This document shows, in pieces, positions 33,040 to 41,648 of a stretch of DNA of 46,746 bases. The stretch's first letter is position 1. Each line of letters starts with the position of its first letter. The DNA lies in the NCBI GenBank assembly GCA_034090805.1, contig JAXDRV010000102.1, positions 1 through 46,746 on the forward strand. Reading direction: 5' to 3'. The notes under the pieces are model-generated. The model saw nothing but the letters and a program-made list of their open reading frames with translations, searched no databases and was not told the origin of the DNA. This DNA is from Ornithomonoglobus_A sp034090805. GTDB taxonomy: Bacteria; Bacillota; Clostridia; UBA1381. The position numbers and the translations under genes were made by a program.

Positions 33040-33894
33040 CTATTCGATTGGGTGAAGATTCTTCAGCGACAGATCCATAATCGGAGCGGAATGAGTAAGC
33101 GCACCGCTTGAAATATAGTCAACTCCGATGTCAACAAGCCTTGCTATATTTTCCCTTGTCACATTGCCGCTGCACTCGGTTTCCGCACGTCCCTTTGCCA
33201 TTTCAACCGCCTTCTTCATATCCTCCGGCGACATATTGTCAAGCATAACTATATCCGCTCCCGCATCAAGTGCTTCCGCAAGCATATCAAGGTTTTCAAC
33301 CTCTACCTCAATCTTGCGCACAAACGGAGCATATTCCTTCGCCATCTGCACCGCTTTTGCAACGCTCCCGGCTGCGCCTATGTGGTTATCCTTAAGCAGC
33401 ACTCCGTCACTTAAGTTATAGCGGTGATTGCAGCCGCCGCCCGCCTTTACGGCATATTTTTCAAAAACACGCATATTGGGCGTTGTTTTTCTTGTATCAA
33501 GAAGCTTTGTTTTTGAACCCTTAAGCAGTTCTGTAATTTCATGAGTATATGTAGCTATTCCGCTCATTCTCTGCAAATAATTAAGAGCCGTTCTCTCGCC
33601 CGAAAGCAATACACGTATATCTCCCGTCACTCTGCCCACAAGCTCGCCGTTTTTAACAAAATCTCCGTCCCTATGATACATTTCAAATTCCGTTTCGGAA
33701 TCAAGCAACTCAAATACTCTCTTGAATACGTCCAACCCCGCTATTATTCCGTCCTGCTTGCAGATAAGCTCTACCTCGCCTTTTTTATATTCAGGCATAA
33801 CCGCATTTGTGGTTATATCCTCGCTTGTTATATCCTCTCTCAATGCCGACATGATAAGCTCATCGGCGTTCATTTTCATTGTTATACCGTTCAT
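33040..33894 (-). CDS. nadC: Nicotinate-nucleotide pyrophosphorylase (quinolinate phosphoribosyltransferase)
   Basis: A 284-aa enzyme converting quinolinate and PRPP into nicotinate mononucleotide and CO2. N-terminal REDITSEDITT, AERTALNYLQRMSGIAT, DTRKTTPNMRVFEKYAVKAGG, HRYNLSDGVLLKDNHI, and the phosphate-binding VDYISSGALTHS near the end are all present. ATG 33894 overlaps the nadB stop by 4 bp. Confidence 0.95.
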   Translation of the reverse strand: MNGITMKMNADELIMSALREDITSEDITTNAVMPEYKKGEVELICKQDGIIAGLDVFKRVFELLDSETEFEMYHRDGDFVKNGELVGRVTGDIRVLLSGERTALNYLQRMSGIATYTHEITELLKGSKTKLLDTRKTTPNMRVFEKYAVKAGGGCNHRYNLSDGVLLKDNHIGAAGSVAKAVQMAKEYAPFVRKIEVEVENLDMLAEALDAGADIVMLDNMSPEDMKKAVEMAKGRAETECSGNVTRENIARLVDIGVDYISSGALTHSAPIMDLSLKNLHPIE

Positions 33895-35162
33895 GTTCTT
33901 TCCTTGCTCCTCTCCGTTACCTTTTTTACTGTTTTTATGTAGTTTTTGTCACATTCCGCATAATCATTGGGATTTACACTTATGCCGTCTGTGATATGCG
34001 TATACGTTTTCTCTATATCATGCGCGGCACGCTTTGCAAAAACAAGACTCTCCAAAAGAGAATTGCTCGCAAGCCTGTTTTTTCCGTGGACACCGTTGCA
34101 GGCGGTTTCGCCTACGGCATAAAGCCGCTCCATTGTCGTTTTGGAATTGCTGTCAACCTTTATCCCGCCCATAAAATAATGCTGAGCCGGCACAACGGGT
34201 ATACACTCCTTTGTTACGTCATATCCCTCCTGCTTGCAGTGCATATATATATTGGGGAAATGGCTTTTTATCTGCTCCTTGTCAATGGGGCGCATGGACA
34301 GCCACACATACGGCTTATTATCCTTTTTCATTTGCTCGTATATCGCCTCTGCGACAACATCCCTCGGCAAAAGCTCATTTACAAAGCGTTCCATATTTGA
34401 ATTGAACAGCACCGCTCCCTCGCCTCTTACGGATTCCGAAATGAGGAATCTGCGCCCCGGCTTTTTTGAGTAGAGTGTTGTCGGGTGAATCTGCACGTAA
34501 TCGGGATTTAACAGCTCCACTCCGTGCTTTAAAGCTATCGCAAGAGCATCGCCCGTGAGATGCGGGAAATTGGTGGAATGTTCGTAAACTCCTCCAACGC
34601 CGCCTGTCGCAAAAACGGTATAATCGGCAGTGACAGCCGTCATAACTCCGTTATCGTGCTTTCCTATTATACCTCTGCACTCTCCGTCTTTTTCTATAAT
34701 ATCAACCATGGTAAAATGCTCCATAATCTTGATATTATCACGCTTTTTCGCCTCGGCAAGAAGCTTGCTCGTTATCTCTTTGCCTGTTATGTCCTCATGG
34801 AACAAAATTCTCGGTGTGGAATGTGCACCCTCACGTGTGTATGCAAAATCATCACCGTCTTTTTCAAATTCCACTCCGTAATGCACAAGATCATCAATAA
34901 TTTCTTTTGACGAACGTATCATTATATCAACGGACTGCTTGTTATTTTCATAATGTCCCGCCCGCATCGTATCTTCAAAATAGCTGTCATAGTCGCTTTC
35001 GTCCTTTAAAACGCATATTCCTCCCTGAGCAAGAAAGGAATCGCTCTCCTCAACGCCTGCCTTTGTTATCATCAAAATTTCCTTATCGGACGGCAGATTC
35101 AGCGCACAGAACAAGCCTCCGACTCCTGTTCCGACTATAACCGCATCAGTTTTTATATTCAT
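33891..35162 (-). CDS. nadB: L-aspartate oxidase
   Basis: A 423-aa FAD enzyme oxidizing aspartate to iminoaspartate (fumarate is a likely acceptor in anaerobes). The FAD motif VGTGVGGLFCALNL is N-terminal. SFLAQGGICVLKDESDYDSYFEDTM and REGAHSTPRILFHEDITGKEI are typical. MGGIKVDSNSKTTMERLYAVGETACNGVHGKNRLASNSLLE marks the C-terminal FAD loop. It is about 100 residues shorter than the E. coli enzyme, lacking most of the helical C-terminal domain, as in several clostridial NadB proteins. It feeds NadA in a complex. Confidence 0.93.
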   Translation of the reverse strand: MNIKTDAVIVGTGVGGLFCALNLPSDKEILMITKAGVEESDSFLAQGGICVLKDESDYDSYFEDTMRAGHYENNKQSVDIMIRSSKEIIDDLVHYGVEFEKDGDDFAYTREGAHSTPRILFHEDITGKEITSKLLAEAKKRDNIKIMEHFTMVDIIEKDGECRGIIGKHDNGVMTAVTADYTVFATGGVGGVYEHSTNFPHLTGDALAIALKHGVELLNPDYVQIHPTTLYSKKPGRRFLISESVRGEGAVLFNSNMERFVNELLPRDVVAEAIYEQMKKDNKPYVWLSMRPIDKEQIKSHFPNIYMHCKQEGYDVTKECIPVVPAQHYFMGGIKVDSNSKTTMERLYAVGETACNGVHGKNRLASNSLLESLVFAKRAAHDIEKTYTHITDGISVNPNDYAECDKNYIKTVKKVTERSKERT

Positions 35163-35176
35163 GATTTTCTCCTATA

Positions 35177-36085
35177 TCATTCGGCAAGCTCCAACATTCT
35201 GTCAAGCGGTGCAAGCGCCGCCAAACGCAGCTCCTCACTTGCATGAACCTCTCCCGTTTCATTTTCAAGGCATTCGCACAGCTTTTGAAGCGTGTTAAGC
35301 TTCATATCGGGGCATATGAAATCATCCCCCGCAAACCAAAACCTTTTGTTCGGGCATCGTTTTCTGAGTTCAAAGCCCACTCCCCGCTCCGTGCAAATAA
35401 TAAATTCCGCGTCCTCCGATTTTTCGGCATACGAGATAATTTCCGAGGTCGAGCCGATAAAGTCGGACAGCTCCGTTACCTCCTTGATACATTCAGGGTG
35501 AGTAAGTACCCTTGCCGAAGGGTGTTTTTTCTTTTCAGCCGCCAGTACCTCAACCGTAAGACTGTTATGTATTGGGCAGTGTCCGTCATTAAGAATTATA
35601 TTCTTATCCTTTACCTGCTCCTTAACGTATCTTCCGAGATTGCCGTCGGGAATAAAAAATATGTTTTTATTCGGCAGTTTTTCCACTATTTTTACCGCAT
35701 TTGATGATGTTACGCATACATCGCTCAAGGCTTTTAATTTTGCTGTTGAATTTATGTAGCATACAACGGCGGTATCGTTGTATTTTGCCTTTATCTCTTT
35801 TATTTTTTCCTCTGTAACCATATGCGCCATAGGGCAGTCCGCCGACGTATCGGGCATAAGAACCTTTTTGTCGGGATTCAATATTTTTGCGCTCTCGCCC
35901 ATAAACTCCACTCCGCAGAACACAATAATATCAGCGTCCGCAGTTTTTGCTTTTTTTGCCAGGTAATACGAATCACCTATAAAATCGGCAGCCTCCTGCA
36001 CCTCGTCCGGCACATAATAGTGCGCCAGTATAACGGCATTTTTCTGCTTTTTGAGCTGTTGTAGCTTTCTGTAAATATCCTCCAT
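35177..36085 (-). CDS. nadA: Quinolinate synthase
   Basis: 302 aa from the ATG giving MEDIYRKLQQLKKQKNA (36085), which has AAAGGAG upstream; the frame runs further into the promoter. It is a [4Fe-4S] enzyme condensing iminoaspartate with dihydroxyacetone phosphate. AHYYVPDEVQEAADFIGDSY, VFCGVEFMGESAKIL (first cluster Cys), DGHCPIH, THPEC and the C-terminal FICPDMKLNTL (cluster Cys) are seen. First gene of the operon. Confidence 0.95.
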   Translation of the reverse strand: MEDIYRKLQQLKKQKNAVILAHYYVPDEVQEAADFIGDSYYLAKKAKTADADIIVFCGVEFMGESAKILNPDKKVLMPDTSADCPMAHMVTEEKIKEIKAKYNDTAVVCYINSTAKLKALSDVCVTSSNAVKIVEKLPNKNIFFIPDGNLGRYVKEQVKDKNIILNDGHCPIHNSLTVEVLAAEKKKHPSARVLTHPECIKEVTELSDFIGSTSEIISYAEKSEDAEFIICTERGVGFELRKRCPNKRFWFAGDDFICPDMKLNTLQKLCECLENETGEVHASEELRLAALAPLDRMLELAE

Positions 36086-36116
36086 ATGTATACGCTCCTT
36101 TGTAATTATTGGTTCT

Positions 36117-36145
36117 ATTATACACAAAAACTTTACACCTGTCAA
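36117..36145 (-). promoter_or_regulatory. Promoter of the nadABC-niaR operon
   Basis: On the minus strand TTGACA (36145-36140), 17 bp, TATAAT (36122-36117), both at consensus. The -35 box and spacer lie within the palindromic operator. Confidence 0.9.
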
Positions 36146-36164
36146 TACAGGTGTAAAGTTTTTG
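36125..36164. promoter_or_regulatory. NiaR operator
   Basis: CAAAAACTTTACACCTGT (36125-36142) is the exact reverse complement of 36147-36164 around CAAT. The core ACACCTGT..ACAGGTGT fits the NiaR box of Firmicutes. Covering the -35 hexamer and spacer, bound NiaR would block RNA polymerase. The long stem may also help end the L,D-transpeptidase transcript coming from upstream. Confidence 0.85.
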
Positions 36165-36185
36165 TTAAATGTGTATATATCTTTT

Positions 36186-37841
36186 TTAATATACTATAAC
36201 GGGATCGCCGGGTTCTATCAGCGAATACATCTGCGCCGCAACTCCCAAAGGCAGGTTAATACAGCCGTGCGAACCGCCGCCGAGGTAAATACTTCCTCCG
36301 AAGCTGCCTCTCCACGTTGCGTCGTGCATACCGATACCGCCGTTAAACGGCATCCAATAGCTTACCGGAGTACGATAGGTATCACCGACAAGAACCGAGT
36401 TACGCTCCTTATATTTAAGCTTGTACAGTCCTCCCGGTGTTGCGTTGCCCGCATACGGGTTACCCGAAACAATATCGCTCGATACCTTCAGCTCACCGTC
36501 CTGATAGAACCAAAGATGCTGACCGCCTATACTGATTTCGGCATATGTATTGCCAACGTCAATCGATCCGTGTGACGCTGCTTTTTGCTCATATACAGGC
36601 TCACGGCTCACCTCTTCGCCGCTTTTTATGATTTCGCAAAGCTCTGCGGTTTCGTCCTCTATATCAACCTTCCAGCCGTAGTCGCCGCCGGACACTCCTA
36701 TCTCCTCGCCGTCGGTGGTGACAAATCTTCTTTCGGTGCCGATCGTGTTATACTTTACGGATAAATCTCTTACAAAGCCGCTTACCTGATCCTCATCGAG
36801 ATAAACATTGTAATTATCGTCAACCGTTACCCATAAATGAATCGACCCTCCGTCAAGCGGAATTATCTCGTCACCGTGCTGATAGCTTACCTTAGTCGAA
36901 ATATATCTGTTCATCGTGTCAAGTGCCTGCTTCATGTTCGACTCCTCGGACATTGAAATATAGCAGCCTTCGGTTTCAAGGGACATATCCGGATAAAGTC
37001 CGTAAATTCCTGCTTTTACGCTGTCAAAAAGCTTGTTCATGCTCACGATATTCTCGCCGAATACAACCCTCTCACGCGAAACATCAAATTCCGACTGCGG
37101 CTTTTCCTTTGCACCGAATACGGTGCTGCCGCTGTCATCGGTTATATTGTCCTCTATGAGAATAAATCTGTGCGTTTCCTCATCATATGTCACCAAGGAG
37201 GTCGCACCCGTCATCTGCTCTTTTGTTTCCGAAATACATTCAAGCTCTCCGACTTTTTGATAAAGCTTATCCTCGTTCATGGTGACAATTATATTTATGC
37301 GCTCATGTATGTTTTTTCGGTCAAAAAACCATTTCCAGTTATTCTGCGCATCAAGCGGCTCCTGAAGGTTACCTATTGTTTCAAGCTTTAGGTCAATATC
37401 ATTTCCCGAAATGCTTTCCTCCTTGCCGCCTCGTTCCTTAAGAACATATGTATAATTCTCAACACCCGACGTGATCGCCTGAGCTGCGGCGTCAATGTTC
37501 ATATTCGAGCATTTAAAGCTGTTTATTGTAGTTCCCGGCAGAAAATGACTGCTGTAATATACAGCACCTCCGACATACACCGCCGCCAAAACTCCCGCAG
37601 CAGCACACGCACCGACAATCAACCGCTTTTTTGTTTGCGGGCTCACGCTAAACTTTTTAAAATAACCGCCGCTTTCTTTCTCGGATTCACCGTTATCTTC
37701 CTCACTGATCTCCTCATCGTACGGCTCGGCATTTAGTTCCTCCTCCGGGATAGGTATCTCCGGCTCAACGTCCTCAGTTACGCTTATCGGAGCGAAATCG
37801 TCCTCTGCCAAATCCTCGATATTCTTATTATCATCAGCCAT
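36186..37841 (-). CDS. L,D-transpeptidase with N-terminal peptidoglycan-binding-like domains (YkuD family)
   Basis: A 551-aa membrane-anchored wall cross-linking enzyme. A very acidic cytosolic start of about 70 residues precedes one membrane helix (LIVGACAAAGVLAAVYVGGAV). Next come PG_binding_4-like repeats (the VVYDEETHRFILIEDN-like and FDVSRERVVFG regions). The C-terminal YkuD domain begins about IDVGNTYAEISIGGQHLWFYQDG and has the catalytic motif SHGCINLP, with Cys527. It makes 3-3 cross-links in peptidoglycan. It has its own promoter and a leader of about 150 nt. Confidence 0.9.
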   Translation of the reverse strand: MADDNKNIEDLAEDDFAPISVTEDVEPEIPIPEEELNAEPYDEEISEEDNGESEKESGGYFKKFSVSPQTKKRLIVGACAAAGVLAAVYVGGAVYYSSHFLPGTTINSFKCSNMNIDAAAQAITSGVENYTYVLKERGGKEESISGNDIDLKLETIGNLQEPLDAQNNWKWFFDRKNIHERINIIVTMNEDKLYQKVGELECISETKEQMTGATSLVTYDEETHRFILIEDNITDDSGSTVFGAKEKPQSEFDVSRERVVFGENIVSMNKLFDSVKAGIYGLYPDMSLETEGCYISMSEESNMKQALDTMNRYISTKVSYQHGDEIIPLDGGSIHLWVTVDDNYNVYLDEDQVSGFVRDLSVKYNTIGTERRFVTTDGEEIGVSGGDYGWKVDIEDETAELCEIIKSGEEVSREPVYEQKAASHGSIDVGNTYAEISIGGQHLWFYQDGELKVSSDIVSGNPYAGNATPGGLYKLKYKERNSVLVGDTYRTPVSYWMPFNGGIGMHDATWRGSFGGSIYLGGGSHGCINLPLGVAAQMYSLIEPGDPVIVY

Positions 37842-38000
37842 AATATAAGCATACCCCCTTCTTCATAAAATTACAGTCAAAAATATTTCTGCGTATACAA
37901 AAACCAATCGCTTATGAACAAACGGATAAACGATTACATTCGGATTATGTATATTTTTCAAAATCACGGCATTACTCCCCAAAAATCGCCGTACAGTTAT

Positions 38001-38029
38001 ATTATACCTCAAAAAAACCTTAAAAGCAA
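38001..38029 (-). promoter_or_regulatory. Promoter of the L,D-transpeptidase gene
   Basis: On the minus strand TTGCTT (38029-38024), 17 bp, TATAAT (38006-38001). The leader from about 37,994 to the ATG is roughly 150 nt. I looked for a c-di-AMP (ydaO) riboswitch core in it and did not see one. Confidence 0.65.
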
Positions 38030-38095
38030 TAGGATTTGAGAATATTTTGTAACCAATTTTTTTAAAATTTTACAGCTTTTTTATGCTTTACAAAC

Positions 38096-38140
38096 AAAAA
38101 TGAACCGCCGCACCGTTATTCAATGCGTCGGTTCATTTTT
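38096..38140. terminator. Terminator after the acyl-CoA-ligase-like gene
   Basis: AAAAATGAACCG (38096-38107) pairs with CGGTTCATTTTT (38129-38140). A/T runs on both sides make it usable in both directions; it ends the minus-strand symporter-ligase transcript. Confidence 0.85.
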
Positions 38141-38160
38141 TTGAATGATTGATTGCAATA

Positions 38161-39795
38161 TTATTCCTTAATCTGCGCCTCAACAAGGCTTTCTCCGCAG
38201 TAACGCTCCCTTAGCTTGGGTTTCTCTATCTTACCTGTCGGATTTCTCGGCACTTCGGCAAAAATTATCTTCCTCGGACGCTTGTATCTCGGCAAATCAA
38301 AGCAGAAATTATTAATTTCCTCCTCGCTGCACGTTCTGTCCGGCTTAAGCTCGATAATCGCCGCAGCGATTTCGCCCAAACGGTGGTCGGGCAAGCCTAT
38401 AACCGCAACGTCCTTTATTGCGTCATGGCGGCGCAGGAAGTCCTCAATCTGAACAGGATAAAGATTTTCTCCTCCCGATATGATAACGTCCTTTGCACGG
38501 TCGACAAGATAAATAAATCCGTCCTCGTCCTCACGTGCCATATCGCCGGTCATGAGCCAGCCGTCCTTTAATACCTCATCGGTTGCTTTTTTATCATTAT
38601 AATAGCAAGTCATAACGCCGGGACCCTTGACCGCAAGCTCGCCTACCTCGCCCTGCTTTACTGCGTTTCCGTCACGGTCAACAATTTTTGTTTCCCAGCC
38701 GTAGCCCGCCTTGCCTATCGCTCCTACCTTATGTATATTCTCGATACCGAGATGAACACAACCGGGGCCTATAGATTCGCTCAGTCCGTAGTTTGTATCG
38801 TACTGGTGCTCCGGGAAATATTGTTTCCATCGTTTAATAAGACTCGGCGGAACAGGCTGTGCGCCTATGTGCATAAGCCGCCACTGCTTAAGACGATATT
38901 TTTCGAGATTTATCTCGCCCCGCTCTATTGCGTCAAGAATATCCTGCGCCCACGGCACAAGCAGCCATACTATCGTGCATTCCTCCTCCGAAACGGCACG
39001 CAGTATCCATTCCGGCTTTATGCCCTTAAGCAAAACCGCCTTGCTGCCGGAAATAAGACTTCCGAACCAGTGCATTTTTGCGCCTGTGTGATACAGAGGC
39101 GGAATACACAAGAATACGTCGTCATGCGCCTGACCGTGATGCTTTTGTTCAACGGCGGCAGAGTGCATAAGGCTTCTGTGCTTATGCAGTATCGCCTTCG
39201 GAAAACCCGTTGTTCCAGACGAGAAATAAATTGCCGCATAATCATCATCGCATATTTCCACCTCAGGTGCTATGCTGCGCATGAATTTTACCAGATAATC
39301 ATAGCTTTCCGCAAAGGTCGGACATGACTCACCGACATAGAAAATCTGCTTAACTCTCGGTATCCTGTCGCATATTTCCTCGACACGTCCTATAAACTCC
39401 GGACCGAAAACAAGCATATCGGCTTCCGAAAGCTCAAGACAATATTTGATTTCATCGGCTGTGTATCTGTAATTCAGCGGAACGGCTATCGCACCCGCTT
39501 TTAAAATTCCGAAATATACCGGCAGCCATTCAAGGCAATTCATCAAAAGCACCGCAACCTTATCGCCCTTTTTTATCCCTCGGCTTAATATGAGATTAGC
39601 AAAGCGGTTGGCTTTCTTATCGAATTGCAGCCAGCTTATCTCCTGTCTGCCTGCATTCATCGGATTTGTTTCGATAAGCGAATACTCTCTCCACGTAACC
39701 TTTGAGTGCTCCATAACCGTCGGATTGATTTCAACAAGAGCCGTTTCATTTGGCAGCTCTCGGGCGTTTTTTTCCAGGTATTCTGTAATAGGCAT
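38161..39795 (-). CDS. AMP-dependent acyl-CoA ligase (ANL superfamily)
   Basis: A 544-aa adenylate-forming enzyme that activates a carboxylic acid with ATP and loads it on CoA. The P-loop-like IYFSSGTTGFPKAILHKHR, the A5-type NYGLSESIG, the GWLMTGDMA/DRAKDVIISGGENLYP hinge region and the catalytic Lys in NPTGKIEKPKLRERY are all seen. It resembles medium/long-chain or crotonobetaine/carnitine-type ligases; the substrate cannot be fixed. It follows the sodium symporter gene after 21 bp, so the pair probably imports and activates one organic acid. Confidence 0.85.
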   Translation of the reverse strand: MPITEYLEKNARELPNETALVEINPTVMEHSKVTWREYSLIETNPMNAGRQEISWLQFDKKANRFANLILSRGIKKGDKVAVLLMNCLEWLPVYFGILKAGAIAVPLNYRYTADEIKYCLELSEADMLVFGPEFIGRVEEICDRIPRVKQIFYVGESCPTFAESYDYLVKFMRSIAPEVEICDDDYAAIYFSSGTTGFPKAILHKHRSLMHSAAVEQKHHGQAHDDVFLCIPPLYHTGAKMHWFGSLISGSKAVLLKGIKPEWILRAVSEEECTIVWLLVPWAQDILDAIERGEINLEKYRLKQWRLMHIGAQPVPPSLIKRWKQYFPEHQYDTNYGLSESIGPGCVHLGIENIHKVGAIGKAGYGWETKIVDRDGNAVKQGEVGELAVKGPGVMTCYYNDKKATDEVLKDGWLMTGDMAREDEDGFIYLVDRAKDVIISGGENLYPVQIEDFLRRHDAIKDVAVIGLPDHRLGEIAAAIIELKPDRTCSEEEINNFCFDLPRYKRPRKIIFAEVPRNPTGKIEKPKLRERYCGESLVEAQIKE

Positions 39796-39816
39796 CTTTA
39801 TAACTTCCTTTATGTA

Positions 39817-41379
39817 TTAATTATTCTTGAAAACAGTATTAAGGTGTTTTTCGTCAAATTTCTTTGTGAACAAAGAAACTATAGGCACTACCGCAAGCGA
39901 TACAGCCATAGCCGCAACGCCCATTTCGGGAGCCTTTGACGATGCGATCTTAAACGCAGCATATGCGCCGTTTCCGTTCATGTTCATGATTGTAAGCACT
40001 ATCGTTGTTATAACAACAGTGAAAAATCCGCACGCAAGTCCTGCCCATGCTCCCGCCTTTGTTGTCTTTTTCGAGTAAATACCCCAAACGTAAGGGCCGA
40101 TAAAGCAGCCGGAAACGATTCCCCAGCTAAACGACATGATGTTTACTATAATCGTTATGTTCTGCGTTGCGAATATGTATGACAATGCAACAAACAGTAT
40201 GCACAAAAATCTTGTCAGCACCATTTCCTGCTTTTTCGTATAGTTCTTTTTAATGCTCGGTACAAGGTCAATGGATATTGCCGATGATGACGAAAGCACC
40301 ACCGATGAAAGCGTTGACATTGATGCCGAAAGCAGTAGCAGAAGTATTACCGCAAGAATTATTATCGTTCCCATGCTGCCACCGAGCGACTGCGTAAGAA
40401 CAGACGGTATAACCGCATCATGACCGCCCTCCGGCAGTTGGTTGTTGAGTACCAGTCTTGAAAGCGAGCCGATAAAGTATGCGCCCGCACCTATTATAAG
40501 AGCAAACAGCGTTGAAACAATCGTAGCCGTTTTGATAGCCTTTGTATCGTCCTTTATTGCGTAGTATTTGCTTACCATCTGAGGGAGTCCCCATGTTCCG
40601 AAGCTTGTCAGCAGTATGTTTATGCAGAGGAATTTCCATGCGCCGCCGCCCCATAAGCTTGTGAGCTGCGCTCCGTCTATTCCGTCGCCGTTGTTCGGCA
40701 CAGCGGCAAGATTTGCGTAAAATTCGCCGAAGCCGCCGACGCTTTTGTTATTGACTATTGCGATAACCATTGCAAACACGCCGAAAATCATTATAATTCC
40801 CTGAACAAAGTCTGTGTATGCCGTTGCCACATAGCCGCCGAGCATAAGATACACAGCCGTTACCGCTGCGATTATTAGCATCCATGTAGATGACGGTACT
40901 CCGGGGAATATTGCGCCGAACATACTTCCGAGTCCCTTGTAAACAGCAGCCGAATACGGTACAAGAAATACGAATATGATAAGTGCGGCAATAATTTTAA
41001 ATGCCTTTGTATTATATCTGCCCTCAAAAAATTCGGGCATGGTCTTTGCGCTTAAGGTGTGCGTCATAACCCTGGTGCGCTTTGCAAGGAGCTTCCACGC
41101 AAGCAAGCACCCCAATACCGCATTACCGATTCCTATCCATATAGCGCCTAAGCCTATATCCCATCCGTGCTTGCCGGCATAGCCGACAAAAATCACGGCA
41201 GAAAAATAAGAGGTTCCGTAAGCAAAAGCGCTGACCCATGGCCCCACGTTTCGTCCGCCCAGCAAAAACCCCTCTATTGCCTGTGTCTTCTTCCAGCTGT
41301 ACACGCCTATCCCAACCATCAAAGCCGCAAATGCGATAAGCGCAACAACAGTAACCGTTTGTACTAATTGTAAATTCAT
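39817..41379 (-). CDS. Sodium/solute symporter (SSS family)
   Basis: A 520-aa transporter with about 13 membrane helices and the LeuT-like fold. It begins with TVVALIAFAALMVGIGVYSWKK and has GGRNVGPWVSAFAYGTSYFSAVIFVG (sodium-site helix) and GGYVATAYTDFVQGIIMI, typical of PanF/PutP-like symporters. The substrate is unknown; the adjoining CoA ligase argues for a carboxylate rather than proline or sugar. The leader upstream carries palindromic repeats. Confidence 0.9.
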   Translation of the reverse strand: MNLQLVQTVTVVALIAFAALMVGIGVYSWKKTQAIEGFLLGGRNVGPWVSAFAYGTSYFSAVIFVGYAGKHGWDIGLGAIWIGIGNAVLGCLLAWKLLAKRTRVMTHTLSAKTMPEFFEGRYNTKAFKIIAALIIFVFLVPYSAAVYKGLGSMFGAIFPGVPSSTWMLIIAAVTAVYLMLGGYVATAYTDFVQGIIMIFGVFAMVIAIVNNKSVGGFGEFYANLAAVPNNGDGIDGAQLTSLWGGGAWKFLCINILLTSFGTWGLPQMVSKYYAIKDDTKAIKTATIVSTLFALIIGAGAYFIGSLSRLVLNNQLPEGGHDAVIPSVLTQSLGGSMGTIIILAVILLLLLSASMSTLSSVVLSSSSAISIDLVPSIKKNYTKKQEMVLTRFLCILFVALSYIFATQNITIIVNIMSFSWGIVSGCFIGPYVWGIYSKKTTKAGAWAGLACGFFTVVITTIVLTIMNMNGNGAYAAFKIASSKAPEMGVAAMAVSLAVVPIVSLFTKKFDEKHLNTVFKNN

Positions 41380-41410
41380 TTTCTTTCCGTCCTTCCGTTT
41401 TTCATTTTAA

Positions 41411-41510
41411 TTTCCGTTACACCGCCATACGGCGGTACAAGTCGTAACGAGTAAAATAAGCCTGTCATCACTTCTGCGGTGAGATGCGCAGCTTATTTTT
41501 CACGTTAAGT
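41411..41510. repeat. Palindromic repeats in the symporter leader
   Basis: ACCGCC/GGCGGT (41421-41436) forms one hairpin. A longer one spans about 41444-41507, with TAACGAGTAAAATAAGC pairing against GCTTATTTTTCACGTTA. The end GAGATGCGCAGCTTATTTTTC closely matches the end of each 112-bp pyrH-leader unit, so these belong to one repeat family. Confidence 0.7.
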
Positions 41511-41558
41511 TTGTTGGATTTACATAATCCTTCTGCCTTACTGCAATACTACCTTGTC

Positions 41559-41567
41559 ATTATAACA
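41559..41567 (-). promoter_or_regulatory. Extended -10 promoter of the symporter gene
   Basis: The minus strand reads TGTTATAAT (TGnTATAAT) with no good -35. It would place the palindromes above in the leader RNA. Confidence 0.5.
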
Positions 41568-41593
41568 TATAAATATTCCAAATAAAACCCCTT

Positions 41594-41635
41594 TTTGATA
41601 AGTTTGTTAATATTCTATAAATTAACTTATCAAAA
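41594..41635. terminator. Inverted repeat after the M16 peptidase gene
   Basis: TTTTGATAAG..GTTAAT pairs with ATTAACTTATCAAAA, with a short bulge. It lies just past the peptidase stop on the minus strand. No clean T-run follows, so it may be a terminator or a protein site. Confidence 0.45.
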
Positions 41636-41648
41636 TTGTTTACATTGG

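Noticed and set aside
37842..37994. c-di-AMP riboswitch ahead of the L,D-transpeptidase gene
   Set aside because: The leader is long enough, but I could not see the conserved ydaO core sequences.
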